NCBI GenBank assembly: GCA_951799405.1
Contig: OX637357.1
Span: forward strand, 248,001 to 312,000
Direction of reading: 5' to 3'
From: Agapetus fuscipes
Taxonomy: Eukaryota; Arthropoda; Insecta; Trichoptera; Glossosomatidae
Length of the DNA stretch: 64,000 nucleotides
Shown: in pieces, positions 31,754 to 41,706 of the stretch
How positions within the stretch are numbered: position 1 is the first letter of the stretch
How the letters are laid out: each line of letters opens with the position of its first letter
The notes under the pieces: generated by a model
The model's database searches: none
What the model was told of the DNA's origin: nothing
The model's input: the letters and a program-made list of their open reading frames with translations, nothing else
Program-made: the position numbers and the translations under genes

Positions 31754-31981
31754 CATCCTATCTGTACGGCGACTGAGGATGAACTGACCCCTTCGAGAAA
31801 CAACGCAGAAAGCTACGCATACAATACACTCTATTGTTTTATTCTCAAACAGCAAAGCCAAGGCTCATCCGCAGCCTACACTGAATTTTCCATACGAAAA
31901 ATCGATGGCCCGTAGATCAGCTATGGATCCAATGATTTATGAATAGCACTGTGTGAACTAAAATTGCATTTTAGTTCCTCA

Positions 31982-32365
31982 GGGTGAGTAGAATGAGAAA
32001 CGAATGGGTTTGGAATGAACGTGGAGTAAAAGAAAGCGTGAAAGTGAAAGTTCAAAGAAGTGTGATGCAATGGTTTGGACATATTGAAAGGACGAATGAA
32101 GACTGACTGACAAAAAAAGTGTAGAAAGGGAATGTAATAGGTAAGCGTGGAAGGGGAACCTAGGAAAGAATGGATTGATCAGATAAGTGAGATTGCGAAT
32201 GAATGGAATTTACAGAGTGTAAACAAGAGAAGAGCGTGCATGAAAAGAGTGATGAAACTAGATGAGATGAAAGAAGTATGCAAGGACAGAGTCAAGTGGA
32301 GGCACTTGTCTGGAGGTACCGGCCACCCCTAGAGGAATGGCGGCAGTATACAAGACAAGACAAGG
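31982..32365 (+). pseudogene. LINE-Z 3' end
   Basis: Decayed frame: QRSVMQWFGHIERTNED, GKRGRGT then RKEWIDQISEIANEWNLQS, KRRACMKRVMKLDEMKEVC and KWRHLSGGTGHP, ending ACAAGACAAGACAAGG. Stops and a frameshift near 32105 and 32150. Confidence 0.85.
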
Positions 32366-32689
32366 GCCGGTTAAAATGTGCTTCTTACATAGACACACGA
32401 GTCACCCTGTATTTGAAAAAAGCTGTTCAACACTTTGTAAAAAGGGAAATAACACAACCCAGGGCTTCTGTATGTGCGCGCGTACACAGAGTTTGGTTCT
32501 GGGTGACGTTTGATGTATGGACGTCAGTGTTGGAGGAAGGATACGTCTAACGCAAGTCCGGATTGTTTACTGAGACAAATACACAGAGAGGGGAAACAGC
32601 TTTTCCAATGGGCACTGAAAAATATCTAAAATATATAGAACGTCAGGGGTTCGATTCCCGCGTGGAGCAAAAATTATCATTTCTATAAA
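32366..32689. other. Unassigned sequence
   Basis: A short B-box-like GGGGTTCGATTCCCG at 32646 resembles a tRNA-like T-arm, but no A-box is visible. Confidence 0.4.
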
Positions 32690-32912
32690 CTATAATCAAA
32701 AATGCAAGGATATATTCATTTAAAGCTCTCAAATGTATGCCCACAACAAACAGGTGTAGTTGGCGCTACAAATGCTGAATGTGTACTAAAAAATAAAATC
32801 CAAACCTCAAAAGCCCTACAACTTTTGCCGACCTTCCCTGACACAGGGGTGACATTGGCAAAGTGAACCATTTTTTACAGTATGGGTGGTCAGCCTCATA
32901 CCAATTTAATTA
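32690..32912 (-). repeat. Rep-C, subtype with CAAACAGGTGTAG
   Basis: GCATACATTTGAGAGCTTTA-type 3' part, CTACAACTTTTGCCGACCTT, ACAGGGGTGACATTGGCAAA and GTATGGGTGGTCAGCCTCAT. Close to the copies at 34852 and 57640. Confidence 0.9.
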
Positions 32913-32917
32913 TCAAA

Positions 32918-32985
32918 TATGCTCTTCGCTGGTATGAAAATTCATCTATGTATATTTGTACCAAAGACCAGTCACCAAAGGTCCA
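32918..32985 (+). mobile_element. SINE-B middle fragment
   Basis: AATATGCTCTTCGCTGG, GTACCAAAGACCAGTCACCA and AAGGTCC only. Confidence 0.7.
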
Positions 32986-33034
32986 AAACGTGAAAAAATG
33001 AACATTTATCTGATAAGCCCATGTTAGCTTCTAA

Positions 33035-33375
33035 AATCTAAATCTAAATCTAAGCTGCAAAGATATGTATCATTTGAGATTCATATTAAATGCATTCCCA
33101 CAAGCAGACATGCATAATTTCGCGCTTACACATGCCGCATGTGGACCTACAATATAAAAAACCCAATCTCAAATGAACATAAGTCCTGCAACTCTTGCCG
33201 ACCTTCCCTGAAGCAGGGGTGACATTGGCAAAGTGAACCATTTTCTACAGTATGGGTGGTCAGCCGCAAACCAACCAACTCTTGCCGACCTTCCCTGAAG
33301 CAGGGGTGACTTTGGCAAAGTGAACCATTTTCTACAGTATGGGTGGTCAGCCGCATACCAACCTATCAGTCAAGG
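33035..33375 (-). repeat. Rep-C with a partial internal duplication
   Basis: Full copy (33035-33275) followed by a second 5' portion: ACTCTTGCCGACCTTCCCTG, TTCTACAGTATGGGTGGTCA and CAGCCGCA occur twice, about 91 bp apart. Tail AAATCTAAATCTAAATCTAA. Confidence 0.9.
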
Positions 33376-33493
33376 AGTGCATAAGCAGTTAATACGAGTA
33401 TCTCACTAATTCAGTTTTACCTTCAAGGTATCGATATAATCTTTGGTGTAGAATGAAAAAAAAACAATGATTAATGACGATTCAAAAATGAGT

Positions 33494-33808
33494 CCAGTGG
33501 ATAGCTCAGTTGATAGAGTGATTGCATTCTATGCTGAGAGCTCGGGTTCGAATCCCACCGAGGATGTCAGAAATCATTTCCCGTTTCTGTGTTTGTTCTA
33601 AGCCCAAAAATAAATATTATTACTAAGCCTTCACAAAAAAATAGTACAAGCTCCTTTTGGAGCCGGGAAACCCCCGCTTCAGCTGAAGTGTTTGGCGGAA
33701 GACCGGCCCCCTTACGTGTAAAAATAAATAGGTTTCATTCGCCACATGCGAAACGCTTCGCGGATAATGCGGCAAGAAGTTACACTTTATGTGTATCTTA
33801 GTTGTGTT
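33494..33808 (+). mobile_element. SINE-A, full length
   Basis: CCAGTGGATAGCTCAGTTGA, B-box GGGTTCGAATCCC and a complete body. The terminal hairpin reads CGCTTCGCGG instead of CCCTTCGGGG, a paired change that keeps the UUCG hairpin. Confidence 0.9.
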
Positions 33809-34217
33809 TTTTTTTATTCTATCGTTTTGATAACAAAGTGTATTTGGCCAACTTCCGCATTTTAATTCACACCGCCCGTGATATATTGTGAGGAGATAAT
33901 AATTCACCTCCCGATGCTTGTATAGCCAGAGTTGGCGCGTCTGCCGGCAGGATTGCCTACAACAAAGGCGCGTCTCCATAGCGCCGCGCGGAAACAATAC
34001 AGGCCACATTTTTCAAAGCAAATTAGGGCAATTAGACGCTCAAATACCGAGGAGCCGCCATCTTGGATGTGCTTTTTATACAGACAATCATTAATATTGT
34101 AGCTGTGGCCTTAGCTCCGTTAGCACTGACATACCTGGCGGAGCGCACCGTGTAAAAACAGGTAATAGAAATCAAAAATAACAATGAAAATCAACATTTC
34201 AAATTTAAAAGCCTATC
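33809..34217. other. Unassigned sequence
   Basis: Nothing recognised. Confidence 0.5.
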
Positions 34218-34456
34218 GGGGCTATTCTTAGACATTTTAGTCGTCGGTTGAGCCCACGCTTTGACAAACTAATGATGCATTTGTATGAAGACCTATCAAT
34301 CCAAGATGGCCGCAAGTAAACAGCTGATTTGTTTTCATACAAATATTACCAAATTCGGTAAGTAAGAATGACCGTGCTGATGAGACTTCCAAAGCAGGCA
34401 CCATTAATTTGTCGAAGTGTGGGCTCAACCGACGATTAAAATGTCTAAGAATATCC
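34218..34456. mobile_element. MITE with about 57-bp terminal inverted repeats
   Basis: GGGGCTATTCTTAGACATTT, GTCGGTTGAGCCCACGCTTT at the left, and the same in reverse complement at the right (GGGCTCAACCGACGATTAAA, GTCTAAGAATATCCCC). An inner inverted repeat (TTTGTATGAAGAC with TTTTCATACAAA around CAAGATGGCCGCAAG) is shared with 20666 and 50876. No ORF. Confidence 0.8.
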
Positions 34457-34511
34457 CCGTAAGCCGCCAACATTGCTAAAAAATCGCCATTTTCGGCTGT
34501 ATAAAAAAACG

Positions 34512-34803
34512 CAACTAAGCTACACATACAGTATAACTTATTGTCGCGTTGTCCCCGAAGGGAGGAATATGCATATGGCGAGTGAACCTATTTATTTTTA
34601 CAGGTAAGGGGCCGGCCTTACGCCAACCACTTCAGTGAAGTGGGGGTGGGGGTGGGGATTTCTTGTGAAAGCTGAGTAAACCTTGCCGGTTTTTTATTTA
34701 AGGTTTGAAATAAACACCGAAACGGAAAATCATTTCTGACACCCTCGGTGGGATTCGAACCCGAGCTCACGGCATGGAATGCAAGCACTCTACCAACTAA
34801 CTA
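34512..34803 (-). mobile_element. SINE-A copy
   Basis: The minus-strand head TTAGTTGGTAGAGTGCTTGC has B-box GGGTTCGAATCCC. A GGGGTGGGGGTGGGGA stretch replaces part of the body. Ends AACTAAGCTACACATACA near 34512. Confidence 0.9.
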
Positions 34804-34851
34804 TGGTTGAGTTTAAACGTAAGGTCGTATATTCGCCGTGCTATCTCTATC

Positions 34852-35095
34852 TATAATCTAAGTTGCAAAGATATATTAACATTTAAAGCTCATATCAAAT
34901 GCATGCCCACAAACAAACACATGTAGTTCGCGCTTACAAATGCTGAATGTGTACTTACAAATAAAATCCAATCCTCAAATTAACATAAACCCTACAACTT
35001 TTGCTGACCTTCCCTGACACAGGGGTGACATTGGCAGAGTGTACCATTTTTTACAGTATGGGTGGTCAGCCTCATACCAACCTATAAGTCAAGGA
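34852..35095 (-). repeat. Rep-C, near full length
   Basis: AATCTAAGTTGCAAAGATAT tail side through ACCAACCTATAAGTCAAGGA. Same subtype as 32690. Confidence 0.9.
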
Positions 35096-35508
35096 ATGAC
35101 TGAACAGTAGGTACTAGGTAGTATCCATTGGCGTATCCGAACATTTATCACGATTACCCGGAGCGCTGCAGGATTGACTTTGACGGCCGGGAAGACAAAC
35201 GTATGTACTCTGCTAGTAGATACAAATCCATACCCTCCCCCTAAACCGACTCAGTTGTCATGGTTACGCCACTGGGTCCAAGATAACGATGATGTATGGA
35301 GAGCGGAATGCTGAAGATATAAAGCTACTCACAGAGAGATGTATCGGCATGTGTTAAAAAAGGAAATGCATATCGACGGTTACATTGCTAAAACCCACCT
35401 CATACCCATTCCGTTTATACACTTCTATCTGGGGAAGCGTATCACAGAACGCTCATGCAATGCTACAATTTTTTTTCGTGGCGGAAGGCCTTCCCGATGG
35501 TAAAAGGA
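35096..35508. other. Unassigned sequence ending in the unnamed repeat
   Basis: 35390-35508 repeats the sequence at 21500 (CATACCCATTCCGTTTATAC, ATCACAGAACGCTCATGCAA, GCGGAAGGCCTTCCCGATGG). The rest was not recognised. Confidence 0.5.
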
Positions 35509-35594
35509 AGTAGGGCATAAGCGACGTTTTTGTCAAAAATGAGTTATGAATGCTATCCTACTTTAAATTTTCCGCTCTTTCTAATGCGCTAACT

Positions 35595-36008
35595 CCTACA
35601 TGTTCTAAAGACTCTAGGGGTCTATGACACTTGTTGTAGTGCCGCAGAGGTGTACGAGCTTGGTCGTCGCTACAAAGCGCCAATACTCAAGCAAGACCTT
35701 AGTTGCTGTAAGGCTGGATGGACCTTTGGTGACCGGTCATTGGTAAAGGTTTTTATGATTTTTCAACCCAGCGAAGAGCACATTCGAAATATAAATGGTA
35801 TATTTTTGTGCTCCGCCGGGATCCGAATCCACAACCTTCCATTTACGAGTCCGAAGTGTTGCCACTACGGACTACGGACCGGTCCAAGATGCCAACGACA
35901 CGCGGTGTACCTGAGCGGTTACCCATCCAAGCACTGACCACGCCCAATGTTGCTTAACTTCGGTGATCTATGGGAACCGGTGCTTTCAACATGGCTAACG
36001 TCGTTGAC
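35595..36008 (-). mobile_element. Composite SINE: 5S rRNA head plus SINE-B
   Basis: The minus strand reads 5S-like (36008-35888: CACCGAAGTTAAGCAACATT, CTTGGATGGGTAACCGCTC), the joint TGGACCGGTCCGTAGTCCG, the tRNA-like head, the SINE-B body and the alternative 3' end (CACCTCTGCGGCACTACAAC, GTCATAGACCCCTAGAGTCT). Confidence 0.9.
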
Positions 36009-36279
36009 ATGCCCAAGCAAACAACTGTGTTTTCGAAGTATTGTTTTGGTGTAACCGTCCAGTCCAGTGGCTCAAACGGACGCGGGTTTTATTTCAAAAT
36101 AGATCAGAATGATCGCCCTGGCCACTCGGCCATAATCAAGTCGGCACAAATTCGATACGTAAAAAAAACATTTGGCTGGGTTGCTACATAATATTTTGTT
36201 ACAAGTTACTAAGGGCCTCAGTCGCATAGAACTGCGACAGATTTTTTTTTAACCTCAAGCCAAGTTCATCCTAATCTAA
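36009..36279. other. Unassigned sequence
   Basis: An open stretch at 36010-36190 (plus) has no recognisable domain. Confidence 0.4.
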
Positions 36280-36478
36280 TCTAAGTTGCAAATATATGTT
36301 ACATTGGAGATTCACATTACATGCATTCCCAGAACCAGACACAAGTTCGCGCTTGCACATGCCTCATGTGAACTCACAACATAAAAACTAAATCTCAAAT
36401 GGACATACACCCTGCAACTCTTGCTGTCTTTCTCTGTAACAGGAAAGTGAACCATTTTTACAGCATGGGTCAAGGAAC
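36280..36478 (-). repeat. Rep-C, internally deleted
   Basis: ATCTAATCTAAGTTGCAAAT, CACATTACATGCATTCCCAG and CTCTTGCTGTCTTTCTCTGT. It lacks GGGGTGACATTGGC and the CAGCCGCATACCAACC segment. Confidence 0.85.
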
Positions 36479-36747
36479 ATACCGACTCAATTTCTTGCTA
36501 GATTTCGATGGGCGTGCATAGTGTGTAAGGTTCTTTGGTAACAGCTACAGATCTCCCTGTATTCGCAGGACCTTGGCGACAGATGACAGACTCCTCGGTT
36601 GTCATACAAACAAGTGTAAATGACAATTCTAACCTAACAATGGCATTACAAACGTATGGACGTGGGCATGTACTCATTACAAAGCAGTGATAATAAACCC
36701 TAACGCATATTTCAACATGACAAACTCGATTCGATTTGACAGATTTT

Positions 36748-37047
36748 CCGGTCGATACCTCAGCTGGTGGAGTGCTTGCATTCCATGGCGAGAGCACGAG
36801 TTCGAATCCCACCGAGGGTGTCAGAAATGATTTCCTGTTTCGGTGTTTATTTCAAACGGCAAGGCTTATACTCACTACTCAGCCTTCACAAGAAATGAGT
36901 ACGAGCTTTTTCGGGAGCTGGGAAACCTCCACTTTAACTGAAGTAGGTGGAGTAAGGCCAGCCACCTTACCTGTAAAAATAAATAGTTTCATTCGCCACG
37001 TGCGGAGAACGCGGCAAAAAATTACACTGTACGTGCAGTTTAATTGC
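36748..37047 (+). mobile_element. SINE-A copy
   Basis: CCGGTCGATACCTCAGCTGG, B-box GAGTTCGAATCCC, a complete body and TGCAGTTTAATTGCGG. The UUCG hairpin is deleted (CACGTGCGGAGAACGCGGC). Confidence 0.85.
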
Positions 37048-37135
37048 GGTACAGACTCTATTTTCATTGTTAAAATGTACTTTATTATTTTTGTTTCAAA
37101 GCAAAGGTACAATTTACCGGAAAAAATGGATTTTT

Positions 37136-37220
37136 TACACATTGCACATATGCAGCATGTGTAAACGCAACCTTACACGTGTCTGTTTGACGCTTTTATA
37201 CATGCATCTAATAATATTTC
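37136..37220 (+). repeat. Rep-C 3' fragment
   Basis: CACATATGCAGCATGTGTAA, CACGTGTCTGTTTGACGCTT and CATGCATCTAATAATATTTC; diverged. Confidence 0.55.
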
Positions 37221-37789
37221 TTTGTGACTGAAATTTTAGACTGTAGATGGCATTTTGGTCAACCATTGAAAGAAAGAACCATCGATGAGTAAAAATTGAA
37301 AGACATTTTATTTCTTGAGAAGCGTGTTTTAAAAAGGTTGAGGATGAATGCAGAATGAAGAATGAGACACGTGTGAGTGTGTGCGTGTATGAGTCAGATA
37401 GTTGGCGGGAAACTTAACATTATCAGATTCATAATATGTAAGGAAAGGGCGTCGCATGGAACCAAAGGCGGCGATGTAGGGTTTGTTTACTTACATGAGA
37501 TAAGTTTGGAGAAAATGGTTTACAGAATTTCCATATATGTATTTTATATTCGGTAAAAAAATCCTAATTTGCCGTATCTGATTCTACATACACGACTCAT
37601 ATAATGTATGGATAGTGAAGCCTAGCCATGTTAATTCTGGTGACAGGATAGAACAGCACAGCGACAAAACAACACATGACATAACATCGCACGACTTAAC
37701 ATCACGTCGATAGTAAACATCACAATGACAAAACAACACAAGGACAAAGCATCGCATGAGAAAACATCACAAACGATACAAACATTTAT
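37221..37789. other. Unassigned sequence
   Basis: 37640-37775 is rich in ACAACAC/ATCGCA(TGA)-type imperfect repeats (AAACAACAC, AACATCGCA). No gene. Confidence 0.5.
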
Positions 37790-37919
37790 AAATTTTGAAA
37801 AGATTTTTGTGAAACACTGTGGAAATTCATTTTAAAAAATTGATTATTTTTCAATAAAAATTAAAAAATAAAAGAAATTAAAAACTTTGTTTTATTCCAC
37901 TTTTATTGTTTTTGAGTAT

Positions 37920-37959
37920 GTTACAAACGTTTTCGGAATACCTTCCATCATCGGGTAAC
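37920..37959 (-). ncRNA. Hammerhead-ribozyme-like motif (left arm)
   Basis: Mirror copy of the motif at 38296-38335. Confidence 0.5.
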
Positions 37960-38295
37960 AACAATTACTAAAATCAAACTTAAAAATTAAGACATGGGTG
38001 TGGGATCTATTGGTGGTAAGGGAGGGGGTAGCAAGGTAGGTATGTGGGGACGGACGGACAAGGTAGGTATGTGGGGGAGGACATATTAGAAATATTAGAG
38101 ATAAATAAACATAGAAATAAAAGTAATATGCTAAATATTCAACTTCCCGCCATTACGTCTCCTCTCCTAACAATATTAGCTCCGCCCCAAAACTCACCAT
38201 CTCCCTCCCACATACCTACCTTGCTACCCCCTCCCTTACCACCAATAGATCCCACACCCATGTCTTAATTTTTAAGTTTGATTTTAGTAATTGTT

Positions 38296-38335
38296 GTTAC
38301 CCGATGATGGAAGGTATTCCGAAAACGTTTGTAAC
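38296..38335 (+). ncRNA. Hammerhead-ribozyme-like motif (right arm)
   Basis: Stem I GTTAC (38296-38300) pairs with GTAAC (38331-38335). The core is CCGATGA, one change from CUGAUGA (U4 to C). Stem II GGAA with TTCC and a GGTA loop, GAAA (38321-38324), stem III ACGTT, and UUU as the NUH triplet. The core change at a conserved residue makes activity doubtful. Confidence 0.5.
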
Positions 38336-38420
38336 ATACTCAAAAACAATAAAAGTGGAATAAAACAAAGTTTTTAATTTCTTTTATTTTTTAATTTTTA
38401 TTGAAAAATAATCAATTTTT

Positions 38421-38691
38421 CAAACATTTATTTTGCCTTTAATGAGAAGGCTGGCGTAAGGCCCTTACCTGTAAAAATAAGTGAACTATTCTGGGGATAA
38501 GATTGTTAAGATAAGAAGTTGCTATTTATTGATAATTATTATCTAATATTGTAAATAATCGGTGGCGCAATTTTTTTGTAAAAACTTTATCAAATAATAT
38601 TTGCACGATTTCCATTTACACAGCCTTCTGTTTACGAGTCCGTAGCTTTAACCATTAGGTAAGAAAACAGTATTCATAGTAAAATAATATT
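38421..38691. other. Unassigned sequence
   Basis: A scrap of SINE-A body (GGCGTAAGGCCCTTACCTGT) at 38453 is the only match. Confidence 0.4.
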
Positions 38692-38992
38692 AGGATGATT
38701 TATTTGGTGAGCGCTGTTTTTGTGTGAATCACACCTCAAGTACCCTCTGCAAGCTTGGTCATCGCTATAGAAAGCGCCAACTCTCAAGCAAGCCCCAGTT
38801 GCTGTAAAACCTGATTGACCTTCGTTGACCGGTCTTTGGTAAAGTTATATGAATTTTTCAACCCAGCGAAGAGCATATTTGAAAATATAAACGGTTTATT
38901 ATTAGTGCTCCGCTGGGATTCGAACCCACAACCTTGCATTAACGAGTCTGAAGCGTTATCTTTAGACCACGGACCGGTGATGTTTAAATATA
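38692..38992 (-). mobile_element. SINE-B, full length without 5S head
   Basis: Minus-strand head ACCGGTCCGTGGTCTAAAGA, B-box GGGTTCGAATCCC, a complete body, the hairpin GAGGGTACTTGAGGTGTGAT with TCACACAAAAACAGCGCTC, and a tail CACCAAATAAATCATCCTAA followed by TATTATT. Good reference copy. Confidence 0.95.
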
Positions 38993-39390
38993 TAGATTTT
39001 TTGCAACACCTGATTTCCCAGCAATTTGTATTAAAATAAATAAATTTGACCTCAATTTTTTTCAACTTTAATTTCCTTCCCACCATACATTTTCACTCAC
39101 AGACAGAATATATGAAAATCTAGAAAATAAAATCAACACGACGTTTTATCCATCACTGGAAAAGGAAATGAGTCTCTAACTGAAGGGGAAATAACGTCTA
39201 TTTTCCGTTGCATGGAAATACGGAGAAATGGCAGTTATACTTTAGTCTTGCTTGTTTTCTTGCATGAGTCGAAGCCATTACTCAAAAGAATCGCATGTTA
39301 CTAAAAACTAATATTTTAGTATTTTGTTTAAGGTTCTAGTTTTTCACATGTGTTTAATCAAAGCTGCAAATTGCCATCTTAAAGATCTTG
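38993..39390. other. Unassigned sequence
   Basis: Nothing recognised. Confidence 0.5.
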
Positions 39391-39612
39391 TATCCTGCCG
39401 CCATTCCTCTAGGGGTGGCCGGTACCTCCAAACAAGTGCCTCCACTTGACTCTTTCCTTGCATACTTCTTTCATCTCATCTAGTTTCATCACTCTTTTCA
39501 TGCATGTTCTTCTCTTGTTTCCACTCTGTAAATTCCATTCATTCGCAATCTCACTTATCTGATTAATCCATTCTTTCCTAGGTCTTCCCCTTCCACGCTT
39601 ACCTAAGACCAA
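39391..39612 (-). pseudogene. LINE-Z 3' end
   Basis: Minus strand: LGKRGRGRPRKEWINQISEI, NEWNLQSGNKRRTCMKRVMK and CKERVKWRHLFGGTGHP, then CTAGAGGAATGGCGGCAGGA. Frame open, 5' truncated. Confidence 0.9.
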
Positions 39613-39679
39613 CGTAGATATCAAAGGTACAAAATATAAATGTATTTATAAGTACTTTTTTTAAGAAATCCTAAACGCG

Positions 39680-39860
39680 GGAGACTCTAGGGGTCTATGA
39701 CACTTGTTGTAGTGCCGCAGAGGTGTTGTTTACGAGCTTGATCGTCGCTACAAAGCGCCAATACTCGCGAAGAGCATATTTGAAAACATATTTTTTGCGC
39801 TCCGCCGGGATTCGAACCCACAATATTCTATACGAGTCCGAAGTGTTTCCACTGGATTTC
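39680..39860 (-). mobile_element. SINE-B, alternative 3' end, internal deletion
   Basis: GACTCTAGGGGTCTATGACA, CGCTACAAAGCGCCAATACT, then a jump to CGCGAAGAGCATATTTGAAA and the B-box GGGATTCGAACCC region. Confidence 0.85.
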
Positions 39861-40207
39861 TGGACAAAATTATGATCGTGAAATAGTGTTTCACGTTAGA
39901 AAACGTAAATTTTTTATTTGTTTTTTTTTAAGTCTAACAAATAATTGTTTATTCTGGCCTGTGTGCGCTGCAATGCGATGCACGTACCTGGAAACAATGG
40001 CCACATTCATGAAGTATGTTTTTGTGAGTAAAATTCCACATAAGGAATATAATGGGCGAGCGAGTACCTACATACATAAGTGCATGAAAACCTTCAAACA
40101 CTCGTGGCGTGACGTCACTGTTAGAAAAAAAATCACGAATGCAAAATTTTCAATGCATTCATTTTTTAAGTATTTAAAGTGTCTACAGAAAAAAAATGTA
40201 ATTTGTC
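39861..40207. other. Unassigned sequence
   Basis: A 119-codon plus-strand ORF (39886-40245) has low-complexity, Phe/Lys-rich content and no domain; it runs into Rep-C. Not called. Confidence 0.5.
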
Positions 40208-40470
40208 GTGTATGTTCCTTGACTTATAGGTTGGTATGCGGCTGACCACCCATACTGTAAAAAATGGTTCACTTTGCCAATGTCACCCCGGTTTCAGGGA
40301 AGGTCGGCAGGAGTTGCAGGGTGTATGTACATTTGAGATTCGGGTTTTTATATTGTAGGACTACATGCTGCTAAGCGCGAAATTAAACATCTCTGTTTTG
40401 TGAAAATGCATATAATGTGAAACTCTAATTTACTTATATTTTGCAACTTAGATTAGATTAGATTAGATAG
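40208..40470 (+). repeat. Rep-C, near full length
   Basis: TGTTCCTTGACTTATAGGTT through GCAACTTAGATTAGATTAGA. Confidence 0.95.
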
Positions 40471-40494
40471 ATTATAGAACGATTTTTTTTTCTT

Positions 40495-40550
40495 CTGCTC
40501 CGCCGGGTTTCGAACCCACAGCCTTCTGATTACTAGTCCGTAGCGCTATT
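40495..40550 (-). mobile_element. SINE-B head fragment
   Basis: Minus-strand CTACGGACTAGTAATCAGAA, GGGTTCGAAACCC and GGCGGAGCAG. Confidence 0.75.
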
Positions 40551-40788
40551 TATTTGGCTCCACACCCCAGCGAGACAGATAGAACGCAATATTTCCTCAG
40601 ATAATTGTTTATAGCTTTAACTTTTAATTGGACTTTTATTATGACACCAAACGTTATTATGAAAATCGCTCTGTTCGTAGGCTTTACCTCATAATCAAAT
40701 TTTGTAATAATTACCACCGGAACCTCAATATACGACAGTTGTGATAAACGAGGATTTTTTAAAGCATGAAGTGTGAGTATATCTTGCT

Positions 40789-40914
40789 GGTATTTATTTT
40801 GGGTTTGAAATAAACACAGAAACGGGAAATCATTTATGACATCCTCGGTGGGGATCGAGCCCTTGCTCTCGGCAAGGAATGCAAGCACTCTACCAGCTGT
40901 GCTATCGACCAGAC
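40789..40914 (-). mobile_element. SINE-A head and 5' body
   Basis: GGTCGATAGCACAGCTGGTA, GTGCTTGCATTCCTTGCC, CGAGGATGTCATAAATGATT and TTCTGTGTTTATTTCAAACC. Confidence 0.85.
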
Positions 40915-40915
40915 C

Positions 40916-41147
40916 TTTAACAAACTTAGTCGTCGCTACAAAGCCTAATTCTCAAGAAAGACCCAGTTTCTGTAAGGTTAGATGGACATTTGATGACCGG
41001 TCTTTGGTAAAGGTAAATGAATTTTTCTACCCAACGAGGAGCATATTTGAAAATATATATATTTTTTTATTTTGTGCTCCACCGGGATTCGAACCCACAG
41101 CCTTCCATTTACGAGTCCGAAGTGTTACCACTGAACTACGGACCGGT
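40916..41147 (-). mobile_element. SINE-B, 3' end missing
   Basis: Head GAACCGGTCCGTAGTTCAGT with B-box GGGTTCGAATCCC; body to GGCTTTGTAGCGACGACTAA. Confidence 0.9.
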
Positions 41148-41383
41148 TCAACTTAAGAAAACAGCGATTAAATTTATTTTAGGAGCTTTCTCACATTTGC
41201 TTTACAGTTTATACTTTTGTACTTGTCGCTTAATTAACGACTTGGGTACTAATGCCCTCCAAAGCACTGCAATACGTATTTATAGATGACTAAAGGCTAT
41301 TCTAGCATACACCAGACCATGCCAGAATTGCCTCGAGCAGGATATGCTCTAGCAAATACGAGTAGATACAACGCAACTAAAAC

Positions 41384-41706
41384 GCAACTAAGCTACACAT
41401 ATAGTGTAACTTCTTGCCGCGTTATCCCCGAAGGGGTCGCATGTGGCGAGTTGAACCTATTTATTTTTACAGGTAAGGGGGTCGGCCTTACCCCAACCAC
41501 TTCAGTTGAGGTGGGGGTTTCCCAGCTTCCGAGGGGGCTGGTACTCATTTCTTGTGAAGGCTGAGTAAACCTTGCCGGTATTTTTATTATGGGGTTTGAA
41601 ATAAACACCGAAATAGGAAATCATTTCTGACACCCTCCTCGGTGGGATTCGAACCCGAGCTTACGGGGTAGAATGCGAGCACTCTACCAACTGAGCTATC
41701 GACCGA
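41384..41706 (-). mobile_element. SINE-A, full length
   Basis: Head TCGGTCGATAGCTCAGTTGG, B-box GGGTTCGAATCCC, full body, and the CCCCTTCGGGG hairpin. Ends AGCTTAGTTGCGTTTTAGTT. Confidence 0.95.

Larger units (their letters stand above)
30981..31786. mobile_element. Foldback element with hammerhead-like arms
   Basis: Inverted arms of about 115 bp (30981-31096 and 31672-31786, diverged) both start AGTTCATCCTCA and contain TCCTGAAGACG, an AAACGT block and AACGGTTCGT. The minus-strand right arm holds the better hammerhead core (31710-31753). The interior (31097-31671) includes a SINE-A fragment and no ORF. The arm sequence is also seen as a solo copy at about 60000-60115. I read it as a second subfamily of the hammerhead group. 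Confidence 0.65.
37790..38420. mobile_element. Inverted hammerhead-bearing element (Penelope-like), 11-bp TSD
   Basis: Arms 37835-38048 and 38207-38420 (214 bp each) are near-perfect inverted repeats with a 158-nt spacer. CAAACATTTAT flanks the element at 37779-37789 and 38421-38431. A one-sided extension (37790-37834) contains GTGAAACACTGTGG, also present on the element at 60731. Each arm reads, outward, a hammerhead motif and then GTGGAATAAAACAAAGTTTT. The interior carries purine- and pyrimidine-rich runs (GGGAGGGGGTAGCAAGG) and no ORF with a known domain. Confidence 0.8.

Noticed and set aside
35970..36191. 73-codon ORF downstream of a 5S-headed SINE
   Set aside because: Its start codon lies in the 5S-like sequence, and no domain or splice site is convincing.
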